The position numbers and the translations under genes are program-made. Under the pieces are notes generated by a model. It made no database searches. It was not told where the DNA came from and saw nothing but the letters and a program-made list of their open reading frames with translations. This document shows, one piece after another, positions 47,607 to 56,695 of a stretch of DNA of 64,000 bases (its first letter is position 1; each line of letters opens with the position of its first letter). Source of the DNA: Solimonas sp. SE-A11 (GTDB lineage Bacteria; Pseudomonadota; Gammaproteobacteria; Nevskiales; Nevskiaceae); assembly GCF_030345715.1 (NCBI RefSeq), contig NZ_JAUASX010000002.1, positions 186,001-250,000 on the forward strand, in the 5' to 3' direction.

Positions 47607-49112
47607 TCAGGCTTCCGGCCTCATCTGCGGAAACAGCAGCACGTCGCGGATGCTGGCCGAGTCCGTCAGGAACATCACCAGGCGGTCGATGCCGATGCCC
47701 ACGCCGGCGGTCGGCGGCAGGCCGTATTCCAGGGCGCGGATGTAGTCGGCGTCGAACACCATGGCTTCGTCGTCACCGGCGTCCTTGGCCTGCACCTGGG
47801 CCTTGAAGCGGCCGGCCTGGTCGTCCGGATCGTTCAGCTCGGAGAAGCCGTTGGCGACCTCGCGGCCACCCATGAAGAATTCGAAGCGGTCGGTGACGTC
47901 GGGGTTGCTGTCGCTGCGGCGCGCCAGGGGCGAGACTTCCGTCGGGTACTGGGTGATGAAGGTCGGGTCCATCAGGGTGGCCTCGACCGTCTGTTCGAAG
48001 ATCTCGGTCAGCAGCTTGCCCGGGCCGTAGTCCTTCTTGGCGTCGCCGCCCACCTTCTTGCAGAACGCCGCAAGGTACTCGCGATCATCGGCACGGCCGA
48101 TGTCGAAGTCGGCGTTGTTGCGCAGCACCGCCTCCTTCATCGTCCAGCGGTTGAAGGGGCGCTCCATGTCGTAGTCGCGGCCGCCGTAGCTGAGCTTGCC
48201 GCTGCCGTTGACGGTGATGGCGGCGTCGCGCACCAGGGTCTCCACTAGGTCCATCGCGTCGCGATAGTCGGCATAGGCCTGGTAGAACTCCAGCATGGTG
48301 AACTCGGGGCTGTGCCGGGTGGACAGGCCCTCGTTGCGGAAGTTGCGGTTGATCTCATAGACCTTCTCGAAGCCGCCGACGACCAGGCGCTTGAGATACA
48401 GCTCCGGTGCGATGCGCAGGTAGAGATCGCGGTCCAGCGCGTTGTGGTGCGTGATGAACGGGCGCGCGGTGGCGCCGCCGGGGATCGGCTGCAGCATCGG
48501 CGTCTCGACCTCCTGGAAGCCCAGGGAATCGAGGAAGTTGCGGATGAAGCGCACGGTCTGGCCACGCTTCTCGAAGGCGCTGCGCACTTCCGGATTGACG
48601 ATGAGGTCGACGTAGCGCTGGCGGTAGCGGATCTCGGTGTCGGTGAGGCCGGCCCACTTGTCCGGCAGCGGGCGCACGGTCTTGTTCAGCAGCTTGATGC
48701 TGCTGACGCGCAGCGACAGCTCGCCGGCCTTGGTGCGCATCAGCGTGCCCACGGCGCCGACGATGTCGCCCACGTCCCAGGTCTTGAAGTCGTTGTAGGC
48801 GTCTTCGCCCAGGGCGTTCAGCTGCACGAACAGCTGGATGCGGCCGGACTGGTCCTGCAGCTCGACGAAGCTGACCTTGCCCTGCCCGCGCTTGGCCATC
48901 AGGCGGCCGGCCACGCGGAACTCGGTGGTGTCGGCTTCCAGGGAGGCGGCGTCGCGCTCACCGTAGCTGCCGTGCAGGAACTCCGCCATGGTGTCGCGGC
49001 GGAAGTCGTTGGGGTAGGCGTTGCCCTGGGCGCGCAGCTTTTCCAGCTTCTCGCGCCGCGCCGCCATCACATAGTTTTCGTCCTGCGGCGGCTGGTTCTG
49101 TTCTTCGGTCAT
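47607..49112 (-). CDS. lysS: Lysyl-tRNA synthetase, class II
   Basis: A 501-aa enzyme (EC 6.1.1.6) charging tRNA-Lys. It has an N-terminal OB-fold anticodon domain (about residues 60-150; [22 protein letters not shown]), motif 2 ([20 protein letters not shown]) and motif 3 ([20 protein letters not shown]). It lies 4 bp downstream of prfB, the classic prfB-lysS operon. Confidence 0.97.
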   Translation of the reverse strand: MTEEQNQPPQDENYVMAARREKLEKLRAQGNAYPNDFRRDTMAEFLHGSYGERDAASLEADTTEFRVAGRLMAKRGQGKVSFVELQDQSGRIQLFVQLNALGEDAYNDFKTWDVGDIVGAVGTLMRTKAGELSLRVSSIKLLNKTVRPLPDKWAGLTDTEIRYRQRYVDLIVNPEVRSAFEKRGQTVRFIRNFLDSLGFQEVETPMLQPIPGGATARPFITHHNALDRDLYLRIAPELYLKRLVVGGFEKVYEINRNFRNEGLSTRHSPEFTMLEFYQAYADYRDAMDLVETLVRDAAITVNGSGKLSYGGRDYDMERPFNRWTMKEAVLRNNADFDIGRADDREYLAAFCKKVGGDAKKDYGPGKLLTEIFEQTVEATLMDPTFITQYPTEVSPLARRSDSNPDVTDRFEFFMGGREVANGFSELNDPDDQAGRFKAQVQAKDAGDDEAMVFDADYIRALEYGLPPTAGVGIGIDRLVMFLTDSASIRDVLLFPQMRPEA

Positions 49113-49116
49113 GGCG

Positions 49117-50212
49117 TTAGAGGCCTTGCTTCAAGCTTGCTTCAATGAAGAGATCGAGGTTGCCGTCCAGCACCTTCTGCGTGTCGGCGACTTCCACGCC
49201 GGTGCGCAGGTCCTTGATGCGGGACTGGTCGAGCACGTAGGAGCGGATCTGGCTGCCCCATTCGATGTCGCTCTTGGAGTCCTCGACCTTCTGCTTCTCG
49301 GTGTTGCGCTTCTGCAGCTCGACGTCGTACAGGCGCGCCGCCAGCATCTTCATGGCACGGTCGCGGTTGGCGTGCTGCGAGCGCTGCGTCTGGCAGGCCA
49401 CGACGATGCCGCTGGGGATGTGCTTGATGCGGATGGCCGACTCGGTCTTGTTGACGTGCTGGCCGCCCGCGCCCGAGGAGCGGAAGGTGGCCACTTCAAG
49501 GTCTGCCGGGTTGATCTCGATGTTGATGTTGTCGTCCACCTCGGGCGAGATGAATACGCCGGCGAAGGAGGTGTGGCGGCGGTTGCCCGAATCGAACGGC
49601 GACTTGCGCACCAGGCGGTGCACGCCGGTCTCGGTGCGCAGCCAGCCATAGGCATAGGAGCCCTCGATGAACAGGCTGGCGGACTTGATGCCGGCGACTT
49701 CGCCGTCGGAACGCTCCAGCAGTTCCACCTTGAAGCCCTTGCCCTCGGCCCAGCGGATGTACATGCGCAGCAGGATGTCGGCCCAGTCCTGCGCCTCGGT
49801 GCCGCCGGCGCCAGCCTGCAGTTCGATGTAGGCGTTGGCGGTATCCATCTCGCCGCTGAACATGCGGCGGAACTCCATGTCGTCGGCCAGCTTGCCGAGC
49901 TTGAGCACGTCGCGCTCGACCTCGGTCACCGTGCCGGCGTCGCCTTCGGCCTCAGCCATGTCGAGCAGGTCACCGGCGTCGTTGAGGCCATTGGTGGCGC
50001 GGTCGATGGACTCGATCACCTCCAGCAGCATGGCGCGCTCGCGGCCCAGGTTCTGGGCGTACTCCGGCTTGTTCCAGACCTCCCCGCCCTCCAGCTCGGC
50101 GTTCACCTCGGCGAGGCGGTCCTTCTTGTTATCGTAGTCAAAGATAGCCCCGGAGCGCGTCGAAACGCACTCGCAGGGCTGTGATCTCGCTCTTGATCTG
50201 CTGGATTTCCAT
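49117..50212 (-). CDS. prfB: Peptide chain release factor 2, programmed +1 frameshift
   Basis: RF2 (about 364 aa after frameshift) ends translation at UGA and UAA. The first 24 codons read [20 protein letters not shown]...YL and meet UGA in the slippery CTTTGAC at 50137-50143; a +1 shift there gives [19 protein letters not shown] and the rest. A GGGG stretch before the site acts as the stimulatory Shine-Dalgarno-like element. The stop-codon recognition tripeptide SPF (VRKSPFDSG) and the catalytic GGQ ([14 protein letters not shown]) are intact. It is autoregulated by RF2 levels. LysS follows. Confidence 0.95.
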
Positions 50213-50406
50213 GATCGGCCGGAGGGCCCCGTCAGAGGGGCCGTGAAAATGAGCCGCGGATTATAGCCGCAGCGCCGCCGCATCGGTTGTCGGGCGCCGC
50301 GCCCGCATGATAGAAATCGAGGAATAGCAGACGGTTGCCACTGGCGACTGTTATATTTATCGAACAACTAGGGTTCCCGCCAGGGAAGAATCACAGGGGA
50401 GAAAGC

Positions 50407-51894
50407 ATGAAACGTCGGTTCGGTCTTTTCGCAATGCTGCTGGCACTGGGCATGATCGCCCCGGTCCAGGCCCAGGACGAGGCCGCGCCGGCCGATCCGG
50501 CCGCCGAAGCCGCCCCTGCGGACGCTGCCGCCGAAGCCCCGGTCGAAGAGGCCAGCGCCGAGGCCGCCCCGGCTGACGCTGCTGCCGAGGCCCCGGCCGA
50601 AGAGGCGCCGGTCGAAGAGGCCGCCGCCCCCGCCGAGGAAGCCCCGGCGGACGATTCCGCCTCGTCGGACTCCTATGACGACGGCAGCGGCGAGTCCTCC
50701 GAGGAAGGCTCCGGTGCCGGCTCTGCCCTGGCCCACCGCCGCTGGTACGTCTCGCCGATGTTCTCCTACATCTATGCCGACGACGACCGCGGCACCGATG
50801 ACGGCCTGGGCGGCGTCATCTCGATCGGCAAGAAGGTCACCAACGGCATGGCGCTGGAACTGATCGGCGTCTACGGCCAGATGGATGCCGAAGCCGGCGG
50901 CGGCTCGGCCGAGATCAAGGGTGTCGGCCTCGGCGCGCTGATCTCCTTCTTCAACAGCATGCCGAACCTGTACACCAAGCTGAACCTGATGCACGGCGCG
51001 GCCTCCAAGCACCCGGGCCCGATCCCCGACTACAAGACCACGCTGTTCGATATCGGCCTGGGCTACATGTACCCGCTCAGCGAGAAGATCATCCTGCGCG
51101 CCGAAGCCCTGTACCGCGTGGACGCCCACGGCCGCAACCTGGCCGGCACCACCCCGGACGAGAACAAGAGCTTCTATGACGGCGTGTTCAACGTCGGCGT
51201 CCTGATCCCGCTGGGCCACACGCAGAGGGCTGAAGAGCCGGCTCCGGAAGTGGTCGAGACGGTCTGCCCGCCGGCTCCGGAAGGCGCCACGCTGGACGAC
51301 AAGGGCTGCGCGGTCGACTCCGACGGCGACGGCGTGCCTGATGGTCTCGACCAGTGCCCGGATACCCCGGCTGGCGCCAAGGTCAACGAGCAAGGCTGCA
51401 CCATTGACGCCGACGGCGACGGCGTGCCCGACGAGATCGACGAGTGCCCGAACACCCCGGCCGGCGCCAAGGTCCTGGCCAATGGCTGCGCCCTGACCGG
51501 CGACTGCCGCAAGCCGCGCGCCGGCGAGCAGGTCGACGAGAATGGCTGCGCCGCCAACAAGTTCGTGCTCAAGGGCGTGAAGTTCGAGTTCGATTCGGAC
51601 CGCCTGACCGAGGACGCCAAGACCATCCTGATCGACGTGGGCGCTACCCTGAATTCCTACCCGGAGATCAAGGTCGAGCTGGAAGGCCACACCGACAGCG
51701 TCGGCACCGACGCCTACAACCTGGGCCTGTCGGAGCGCCGCGCCAACGCGGTGAAGACCTTCCTCACCGGCCAGAGCGTCCCGGCCGACCGCATGACCCC
51801 GGTGGGTTACGGCGAGGCCCAGCCGATCGACACCAACGACACCGAGGCCGGCCGCGAGAACAACCGCCGCGTCGAACTGAAGGTCATTGAGTAA
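50407..51894 (+). CDS. OmpA-family protein with acidic Ala-rich tail and TSP3 repeats
   Basis: A 495-aa outer membrane protein. Signal peptide ends at VQAQ. Residues about 24-110 form a low-complexity Ala/Pro/Glu/Asp region (EAAPADAAAEAPVEEA and similar) and an acidic DDGSGESSEEGSG stretch. A barrel of about 190 residues follows, then TSP3-like calcium repeats (DSDGDGVPDGLDQCPDTPAG, DADGDGVPDEIDECPNTPAG), then the OmpA peptidoglycan-binding domain (VELEGHTDSVGTDAYN, SERRANAV, NNRRVELK). It is similar in design to the OmpA-type protein at the left end of the window. GGGGAG marks the ATG start. Confidence 0.92.
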   Translation: MKRRFGLFAMLLALGMIAPVQAQDEAAPADPAAEAAPADAAAEAPVEEASAEAAPADAAAEAPAEEAPVEEAAAPAEEAPADDSASSDSYDDGSGESSEEGSGAGSALAHRRWYVSPMFSYIYADDDRGTDDGLGGVISIGKKVTNGMALELIGVYGQMDAEAGGGSAEIKGVGLGALISFFNSMPNLYTKLNLMHGAASKHPGPIPDYKTTLFDIGLGYMYPLSEKIILRAEALYRVDAHGRNLAGTTPDENKSFYDGVFNVGVLIPLGHTQRAEEPAPEVVETVCPPAPEGATLDDKGCAVDSDGDGVPDGLDQCPDTPAGAKVNEQGCTIDADGDGVPDEIDECPNTPAGAKVLANGCALTGDCRKPRAGEQVDENGCAANKFVLKGVKFEFDSDRLTEDAKTILIDVGATLNSYPEIKVELEGHTDSVGTDAYNLGLSERRANAVKTFLTGQSVPADRMTPVGYGEAQPIDTNDTEAGRENNRRVELKVIE

Positions 51895-51911
51895 GAGTTG
51901 AGGCTTTGAGG

Positions 51912-51940
51912 AAAACCCCGCAAACCGGCGGGGTTTTTCT
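51912..51940 (+). terminator. Terminator of the second OmpA-family gene
   Basis: AAAACCCCGC-AAACCG-GCGGGGTTTTT: a GC stem with T-run. Confidence 0.9.
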
Positions 51941-51975
51941 TTGGGCGCCCCGCCAGTGGCTGCTACCCTTCCCCC

Positions 51976-52347
51976 ATGTCCGAACTCAACGACCCCCGCG
52001 TCCTGTTCGCCGCCGAGCGTACCCTGCTGGCCTGGAACCGGACCTGTCTCACCCTGATGGCCTTCGGCTTCGTGATCGAGCGCTTCGGTCTGTTCCTGCG
52101 CTACGTAGCGCCGGAGACGGCCGCGACACCGGGGCCGCGGCTGGCTTCGCACCTGGTGGGCGTGGGTTTCATCCTCTGCGGCGTGCTGCTGGCGCTAATG
52201 TCCAGCGCGCAGTACGTGCGGGTGCTGCGGAGCCTGCGCGGGGCGGAGATCCCTCAAGGGCACTGGGTGCACCTAGCCACGGTGACCAACGTGGTGACGG
52301 CGGCCTTGGGCGTGGCGGTGGCGGGGTATCTGTTCGCGCAGGCTTAG
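51976..52347 (+). CDS. DUF202 (YidH-type) small membrane protein
   Basis: A 123-aa inner membrane protein with three hydrophobic helices (about residues 23-40, 55-75 and 100-121) and the DUF202 start (DPRVLFAAERTLLAWNRTCLTLMAFGFVIERFGLF). The ATG lies 7 bp after TACCCT, so it may be almost leaderless; there is no ribosome site. Function unknown. Confidence 0.86.
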   Translation: MSELNDPRVLFAAERTLLAWNRTCLTLMAFGFVIERFGLFLRYVAPETAATPGPRLASHLVGVGFILCGVLLALMSSAQYVRVLRSLRGAEIPQGHWVHLATVTNVVTAALGVAVAGYLFAQA

Positions 52348-52394
52348 CTGGGGTTTGGGCTGAGCCCTTGAAACCCCGCGCATGAGTCTTAGTC

Positions 52395-52464
52395 GTAGGG
52401 GCGGCCGTTGGCCGCGACGAGGAGTGGTGTGATCGCCGGCTTGTCGCGGCCAACAGCCGCTCCT
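52395..52464. repeat. REP-like palindrome after the DUF202 gene
   Basis: Arms GTAGGGGCGGCCGTTGGCC... and ...GGCCAACAGCCGCTCC (about 24 bp, with few mismatches) enclose 24 bp. It lies between convergent genes. Confidence 0.75.
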
Positions 52465-52474
52465 CTGGGCTGGG

Positions 52475-53650
52475 CTATACCGACTTGCCCGCGGCCACGC
52501 CGGACGCCCAGGCCCACTGAAAATTGAACCCTCCCAGCCATCCCGTCACGTCCATCACCTCGCCGACGAAGTGCAGCCCCGGCACGAGCCTGGACTCCAT
52601 GGTGGCCGACGACAGCTCACGGGTATCCACGCCGCCCAGGGTGACCTCGGCCGTGCGGTAGCCCTCGGTGCCGGAGGCGGTGATCGGCCACTCTGTCAGC
52701 TGTGCGGCCAGGTCCTTCAATTCCTGCGGCCGGTACTGGCGCATGGGCTTGCTCTGGAACCAGGCCTCGCAGAGGCGCTGGGCGAAGCGCTTGGGCAGGG
52801 TCTCTCCCAGGATCGTGCGCAGCTCGGCCAGGGGGCGCTCCTGCTGCTGCTCCTGAAGCCAGGCCAGGGCGTCGCGGTCCGGCAGCAGGTCCAGTTGCAG
52901 CGGCTCGCCGGGTTGCCAGTAGCTGGAGATCTGCAGGATCGCCGGGCCGCTCAGGCCGCGGTGGGTGATCAGCATCTGGTTGCGGAAGGACTGGCGTCCG
53001 GCCCGCGCCTCCACCTCGAAGGACAGGCCGCTGAGGTCCTGGTATTGCTCCTGGGGCTTGCCGCTCAGGGTCAGCGGCACCAGGCCGGCGCGGGTGGGCA
53101 GCACAACGTGCCCGAACTGGCGGGCCAGCTGGTAGCCGAAACCGCTGGCGCCCATGCTGGGGATCGACAGCCCTCCGGTGGCCACCACCAGCTTCGGGGC
53201 ACTGAAGCAACCGCGAGCGGTGCTCACCGCAAACCCTTCTCCCCGGCGGGCCACATCCCGCACCTCGCAGTCCACCTCGATGCGCACGCCAGCGGCGGCA
53301 CATTCGTCCAGCAGCAGCCGGACGATCTGCTTGGAGGAATCGTCGCAGAACAGCTGGCCCAGTTCCTTCTCGTGGTAGGCGATGCCGTGGCTCTCGACCA
53401 GGGCGATGAAGTCCGCCGGCGTGTAGCGCGCCAGGGCGGATTTGCAGAAATGCGGGTTGGCGGACAGGAAATTCTGCGGCCCGGTGTGCAGGTTGGTGAA
53501 GTTGCAGCGTCCGCCGCCGGACATGAGGATCTTCTTGCCGACCTTGTTGGCATGCTCCACGACCAGTACGCGCCGGCCGCGCTGGCCGGCGGTCAGCGCG
53601 CACATCAGGCCGGCGGCGCCGCCACCGAGGATGATCAGGTCATGGTCCAT
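52475..53650 (-). CDS. HI0933-family NAD(P)/FAD-dependent oxidoreductase
   Basis: A 391-aa flavoprotein of the HI0933/YhiN type. It has the FAD motif [18 protein letters not shown], then [15 protein letters not shown], the [19 protein letters not shown] stretch, and the final [22 protein letters not shown]. Reaction unknown. I chose the ATG at 53650 because the FAD motif begins directly after; a longer frame has no support. It is convergent with the DUF202 gene. Confidence 0.9.
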   Translation of the reverse strand: MDHDLIILGGGAAGLMCALTAGQRGRRVLVVEHANKVGKKILMSGGGRCNFTNLHTGPQNFLSANPHFCKSALARYTPADFIALVESHGIAYHEKELGQLFCDDSSKQIVRLLLDECAAAGVRIEVDCEVRDVARRGEGFAVSTARGCFSAPKLVVATGGLSIPSMGASGFGYQLARQFGHVVLPTRAGLVPLTLSGKPQEQYQDLSGLSFEVEARAGRQSFRNQMLITHRGLSGPAILQISSYWQPGEPLQLDLLPDRDALAWLQEQQQERPLAELRTILGETLPKRFAQRLCEAWFQSKPMRQYRPQELKDLAAQLTEWPITASGTEGYRTAEVTLGGVDTRELSSATMESRLVPGLHFVGEVMDVTGWLGGFNFQWAWASGVAAGKSV

Positions 53651-53693
53651 AGCGCGCGCAGTGTCGGGGTTCCGGACGGGAGTTTCCACTCGC

Positions 53694-53747
53694 GGGAGCG
53701 ACGCCAGTCGCGAAGCAAGGCGCCCGATCGCGGCTTGCGTCGCTCCC
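53694..53747. repeat. REP-like palindrome upstream of rluF
   Basis: Arms GGGAGCGACGCCAGTCGCGA and TCGCGGCTTGCGTCGCTCCC enclose 14 bp (a few mismatches). It lies between the divergent oxidoreductase and rluF genes. Confidence 0.72.
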
Positions 53748-53801
53748 ACAAGGAGGGTTTGCCGCTGGAAACCCGGCCCCGGAACCCCGAAACTGCGCGC
53801 C

Positions 53802-54500
53802 ATGCGACTCAACAAGTACATCAGCGAGACCGGCATCAGCTCGCGGCGCGAGGCCGACAGCTGGATCGAGGCCGGCCGGGTGCAGGTCAATGGCCAGGTG
53901 GCGACGCTGGGCACGCAGGTCAACGCGGGCGACGAGGTGCTGGTGGACGGCCGGCCGGTGGGGCGGCGGGCGCAGAAGCACGTCTACATCGCCCTGAACA
54001 AGCCACCGGGCATCACCTGCACTACCGAGCGCCACGTGCGCGGCAACATCGTGGACTATATCGGCCACGCCGAGCGCATCTTCCCCATCGGCCGCCTGGA
54101 CAAGGATTCCGACGGCCTGATCCTGCTGACCAGCAACGGCGACATCGTCAACGAGATCCTGCGCTCGGAGAACAACCACGAGAAGGAATACGTGGTGGAC
54201 GTGGACCAGTGGGTGACCGAGGACTTCCTGCGGGGCATGGGCGGCGGCGTGCCGATCCTGGACCAGGTGACCAAGCCTTGCCGCGTCTGGCGGGCAGGGC
54301 CGCGGCGCTTCGGCATCGTGCTGACCCAGGGCCTGAACCGCCAGATTCGCCGCATGTGCGAGCACTTCGGTTACGAGGTGAGGCGGCTGCAGCGGGTGCG
54401 GATCATCAATATCGAGCTGGGCGAGCTGAGGCCGGGACAGTGGCGGGATTTGAGCCGCGAGGAATTGCAGCGCCTGCTGCCCGAGCGGACGCAGTGGTAG
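53802..54500 (+). CDS. rluF: 23S rRNA pseudouridine synthase RluF
   Basis: A 232-aa enzyme that modifies U2604 of 23S rRNA in E. coli. It has an N-terminal S4 domain ([30 protein letters not shown]), the catalytic Asp in [16 protein letters not shown], and the C-terminal [26 protein letters not shown] that marks the RsuA/RluB/E/F group. RluF and RluB differ in small details, but the NKYISETG start and the NHEKEYVV(D/E)V segment favour RluF. Confidence 0.9.
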   Translation: MRLNKYISETGISSRREADSWIEAGRVQVNGQVATLGTQVNAGDEVLVDGRPVGRRAQKHVYIALNKPPGITCTTERHVRGNIVDYIGHAERIFPIGRLDKDSDGLILLTSNGDIVNEILRSENNHEKEYVVDVDQWVTEDFLRGMGGGVPILDQVTKPCRVWRAGPRRFGIVLTQGLNRQIRRMCEHFGYEVRRLQRVRIINIELGELRPGQWRDLSREELQRLLPERTQW

Positions 54501-54530
54501 TGTCAGCCAGCTTGTAGCCAGGCGCCTGCG

Positions 54531-54590
54531 GTCGCCAGCAAGCTGGCTCCTACAGTACGGAATTGTTGTAGGAGCCAGCTTGCTGGCGAC
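54531..54590. repeat. REP-like palindrome with 24-bp perfect arms
   Basis: Arms GTCGCCAGCAAGCTGGC... and its exact complement (24 bp each) enclose 12 bp; the TGTAGGAGCCAGCTTGCTGG half is a common intergenic repeat in pseudomonads. It lies between convergent rluF and the acyl-CoA dehydrogenase gene. Confidence 0.88.
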
Positions 54591-54610
54591 ACGCCCGGCG
54601 CAACGAAGAA

Positions 54611-54628
54611 GGCCGCCTCGCGGCGGCC
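54611..54628 (-). terminator. Possible terminator of the acyl-CoA dehydrogenase gene
   Basis: GGCCGCC-TCGC-GGCGGCC, a 7-bp GC stem past the stop, with only a broken T-run (TTCTTCG) on the minus strand. Weak support. Confidence 0.55.
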
Positions 54629-54656
54629 CTCCCCTGATCGCTTCAAGGCAGAAGCC

Positions 54657-56444
54657 TTAGAAGTTCTCGACGTCCAGCTCCATCAGCGAAGCCGAGCCGG
54701 CACGGGCCTGCTTGATCAGCGAGGCGGTCTCCGGATAGAGCTTGGCAAAGTAGAAGCGCGCGGTGGTCAGCTTGGCCTTGTAGAAGGCATCGCCGCTGTC
54801 CAGCTTCTTCACCGCCACGCCGGCGGCGTAGCACCAGGCGAACGAGAACACCAGGTGGCCGATGACGCGCAGGTAAGGCACGGCAGCAGCGCCGACCTCG
54901 TCCGGGTTCTTCATCGCCTTCTGGCCGATCTCCATGGTCAGCTTCTGCACCTCGCCCAGCAGGGCAACGAGCGGCTCGCTGAATTCCTTCATCGCCGGGT
55001 TCTCGGCGTGGAACTTGACCAGGTCCTGGATCACCTTGCCGAACTTCATCAGCTTGGCGCCGCCGTCGGCCAGCACCTTGCGACCCAGCAGGTCCAGCGC
55101 CTGGATGGTGTTGGTGCCTTCATAGATCATGTTGATGCGCGCGTCGCGTACGTGCTGCTCCAGGCCCCACTCGGCGATGTAGCCGTGACCGCCCAGCACC
55201 TGCATGGCGAGCGTGGTGGAGTCATAGCCGTTGTCGGTGATGAAGCCCTTGATCACCGGCGTCAGCAGCGCGACGAGGTCGGCGTTTTCCTTGCGCACCT
55301 TCTCGTCAGGGTGCTTGTGCTCCATGTCGATGGCCAGGCCGGCCCAGTAGCTGAAGGCGCGCGCGGCTTCGACGTAGGCCTTCTGCGTGAGCAGCATGCG
55401 GCGCACGTCGGGGTGCACGATGATCGGGTCGGCCGGCTTGTCCTTGGCCTTGGGGCCGGTCAGCGAGCGACTCTGCAGGCGGTCCTTGGCATAGGCCAGG
55501 GAGTTCTGGTACGCCACTTCGGCCAGGCCCACGGACTGCATGCCCACGCCCAGGCGGGCGCTGTTCATCATCACGAACATGGCGTTGAGGCCCTTGTTGG
55601 GCTCGCCCACCAGGGTGCCCAGCGCGCCGTCGAAGTTCATGACGCAGGTGGCGTTGCCGTGGATGCCCATCTTGTGTTCGATGGAGCCGCACTTGAAGTC
55701 GTTGCGCTTGCCGGGGTTGCCGTCGGCGTCCGGGATGAACTTGGGCACGATGAACAGGGAGATGCCCTTGGTGCCCGGAGGCGCATCCGGCAGGCGCGCG
55801 AGCACCAGGTGGATGATGTTCTTGGACATGTCGTGCTCACCGGCCGAGATGAAGATCTTGGTGCCGGTGATGCGGTAGGTGCCGTCGCCCACGGGCTCGG
55901 CCTTGGTCTTGAGGATGCCCAGGTCCGTGCCCGCGTGGGACTCGGTGAGGCACATGGTGCCAGTCCACTCACCGGAGACCAGCTTGGGCAGGTACAGCTG
56001 CTTCTGCTCCGGGGTGCCGAAGGCATGCAGGGCGTTGTAGGCGCCGTGCGACAGGCCCGGGTACATGGTCCAGGCCTGGTTGGCGGAGTTCATCATCTCC
56101 ATGAAGGCGCTATGCACCACGTGCGGCAGGCCCTGGCCGCCAAAGTCCGGGTCCATGCCCAGGGCGCCCCAGCCAGCTTCCACGAACTGGGCGTAGGCTT
56201 CCTTGAAACCGGTGGGCGTAGTGACCACGCCGTCGCCCTTGTAGGTGCAGCCTTCGCGGTCACCGACCTGGTTGATCGGGTACAGCACCTCGGCGCAGAA
56301 CTTGCCGCCTTCCTCGAGGATGGTGTTGATGGTGTCGGCGTCGATGTCGGCGTGCGCCGGCAGCTTCTTGAGCGCACCGGTGACGTTGAGCATCTCGTGC
56401 AGGACGAACTGCATGTCGCGAAGGGGCGGAGTGTACTGACCCAT
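54657..56444 (-). CDS. Acyl-CoA dehydrogenase with C-terminal extension (DmdC-like)
   Basis: A 595-aa flavoprotein. It begins with an ACAD_N-extended region (MGQYTPPLRDMQFVLHEML), then TMCLTESHAGTDLGILKTKAE (FAD/substrate region), the catalytic Glu in NMIYEGTNTIQALDLLGRK, and a C-terminal extension to residue 595 that marks the group including 3-methylmercaptopropionyl-CoA dehydrogenase. Whether the substrate is MMPA-CoA or a fatty acyl-CoA cannot be decided here. It is a single gene convergent with rluF. Confidence 0.9.
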   Translation of the reverse strand: MGQYTPPLRDMQFVLHEMLNVTGALKKLPAHADIDADTINTILEEGGKFCAEVLYPINQVGDREGCTYKGDGVVTTPTGFKEAYAQFVEAGWGALGMDPDFGGQGLPHVVHSAFMEMMNSANQAWTMYPGLSHGAYNALHAFGTPEQKQLYLPKLVSGEWTGTMCLTESHAGTDLGILKTKAEPVGDGTYRITGTKIFISAGEHDMSKNIIHLVLARLPDAPPGTKGISLFIVPKFIPDADGNPGKRNDFKCGSIEHKMGIHGNATCVMNFDGALGTLVGEPNKGLNAMFVMMNSARLGVGMQSVGLAEVAYQNSLAYAKDRLQSRSLTGPKAKDKPADPIIVHPDVRRMLLTQKAYVEAARAFSYWAGLAIDMEHKHPDEKVRKENADLVALLTPVIKGFITDNGYDSTTLAMQVLGGHGYIAEWGLEQHVRDARINMIYEGTNTIQALDLLGRKVLADGGAKLMKFGKVIQDLVKFHAENPAMKEFSEPLVALLGEVQKLTMEIGQKAMKNPDEVGAAAVPYLRVIGHLVFSFAWCYAAGVAVKKLDSGDAFYKAKLTTARFYFAKLYPETASLIKQARAGSASLMELDVENF

Positions 56445-56602
56445 GAACGGTCTCCAAGTAGGAAGTGAAAGGAATAAGCCCGAATTTGAGGCCCGTACTC
56501 TACCGTATGTTGGTGCCGAAGCCCATGCCTGGGCTGGTTTTTCTTACCCCCGATGAATTCCTGTTCGCAAGCTCGCGCGGACCACAGCCTCTACAACGCA
56601 AA

Positions 56603-56668
56603 TGGGAGCGGCTTCAGCGGCGATCTCCGGCCAAAAGGCCTGGAAGATCGCGGCTGAGGCCGCTCCCA
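56603..56668. repeat. REP-like palindrome upstream of the acyl-CoA dehydrogenase gene
   Basis: Arms beginning TGGGAGCGGCTTCAGC and ending CTGAGGCCGCTCCCA enclose an inner AGATCGC/GCGATCT pairing; a few mismatches. It fits the GTGGGAGCGGC-type repeat of related bacteria. The 250 bp here between two leftward genes shows no other gene. Confidence 0.78.
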
Positions 56669-56695
56669 CGAAGGGCGTTGCGCTTAGCTGGGGGC

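Noticed and set aside
45275-47806. An 843-codon frame antisense to recQ
   Set aside because: It mirrors recQ and crosses the mobile element boundary; no domain is seen.
49117-50367. PrfB beginning upstream at 50367
   Set aside because: That longer frame gives a non-family N-terminus. The real start at 50212 and the +1 frameshift explain the family N-terminus.
52395-56668. CRISPR array from repeated palindromes
   Set aside because: The repeats are few, not evenly spaced, and not identical; no spacers or cas genes occur.
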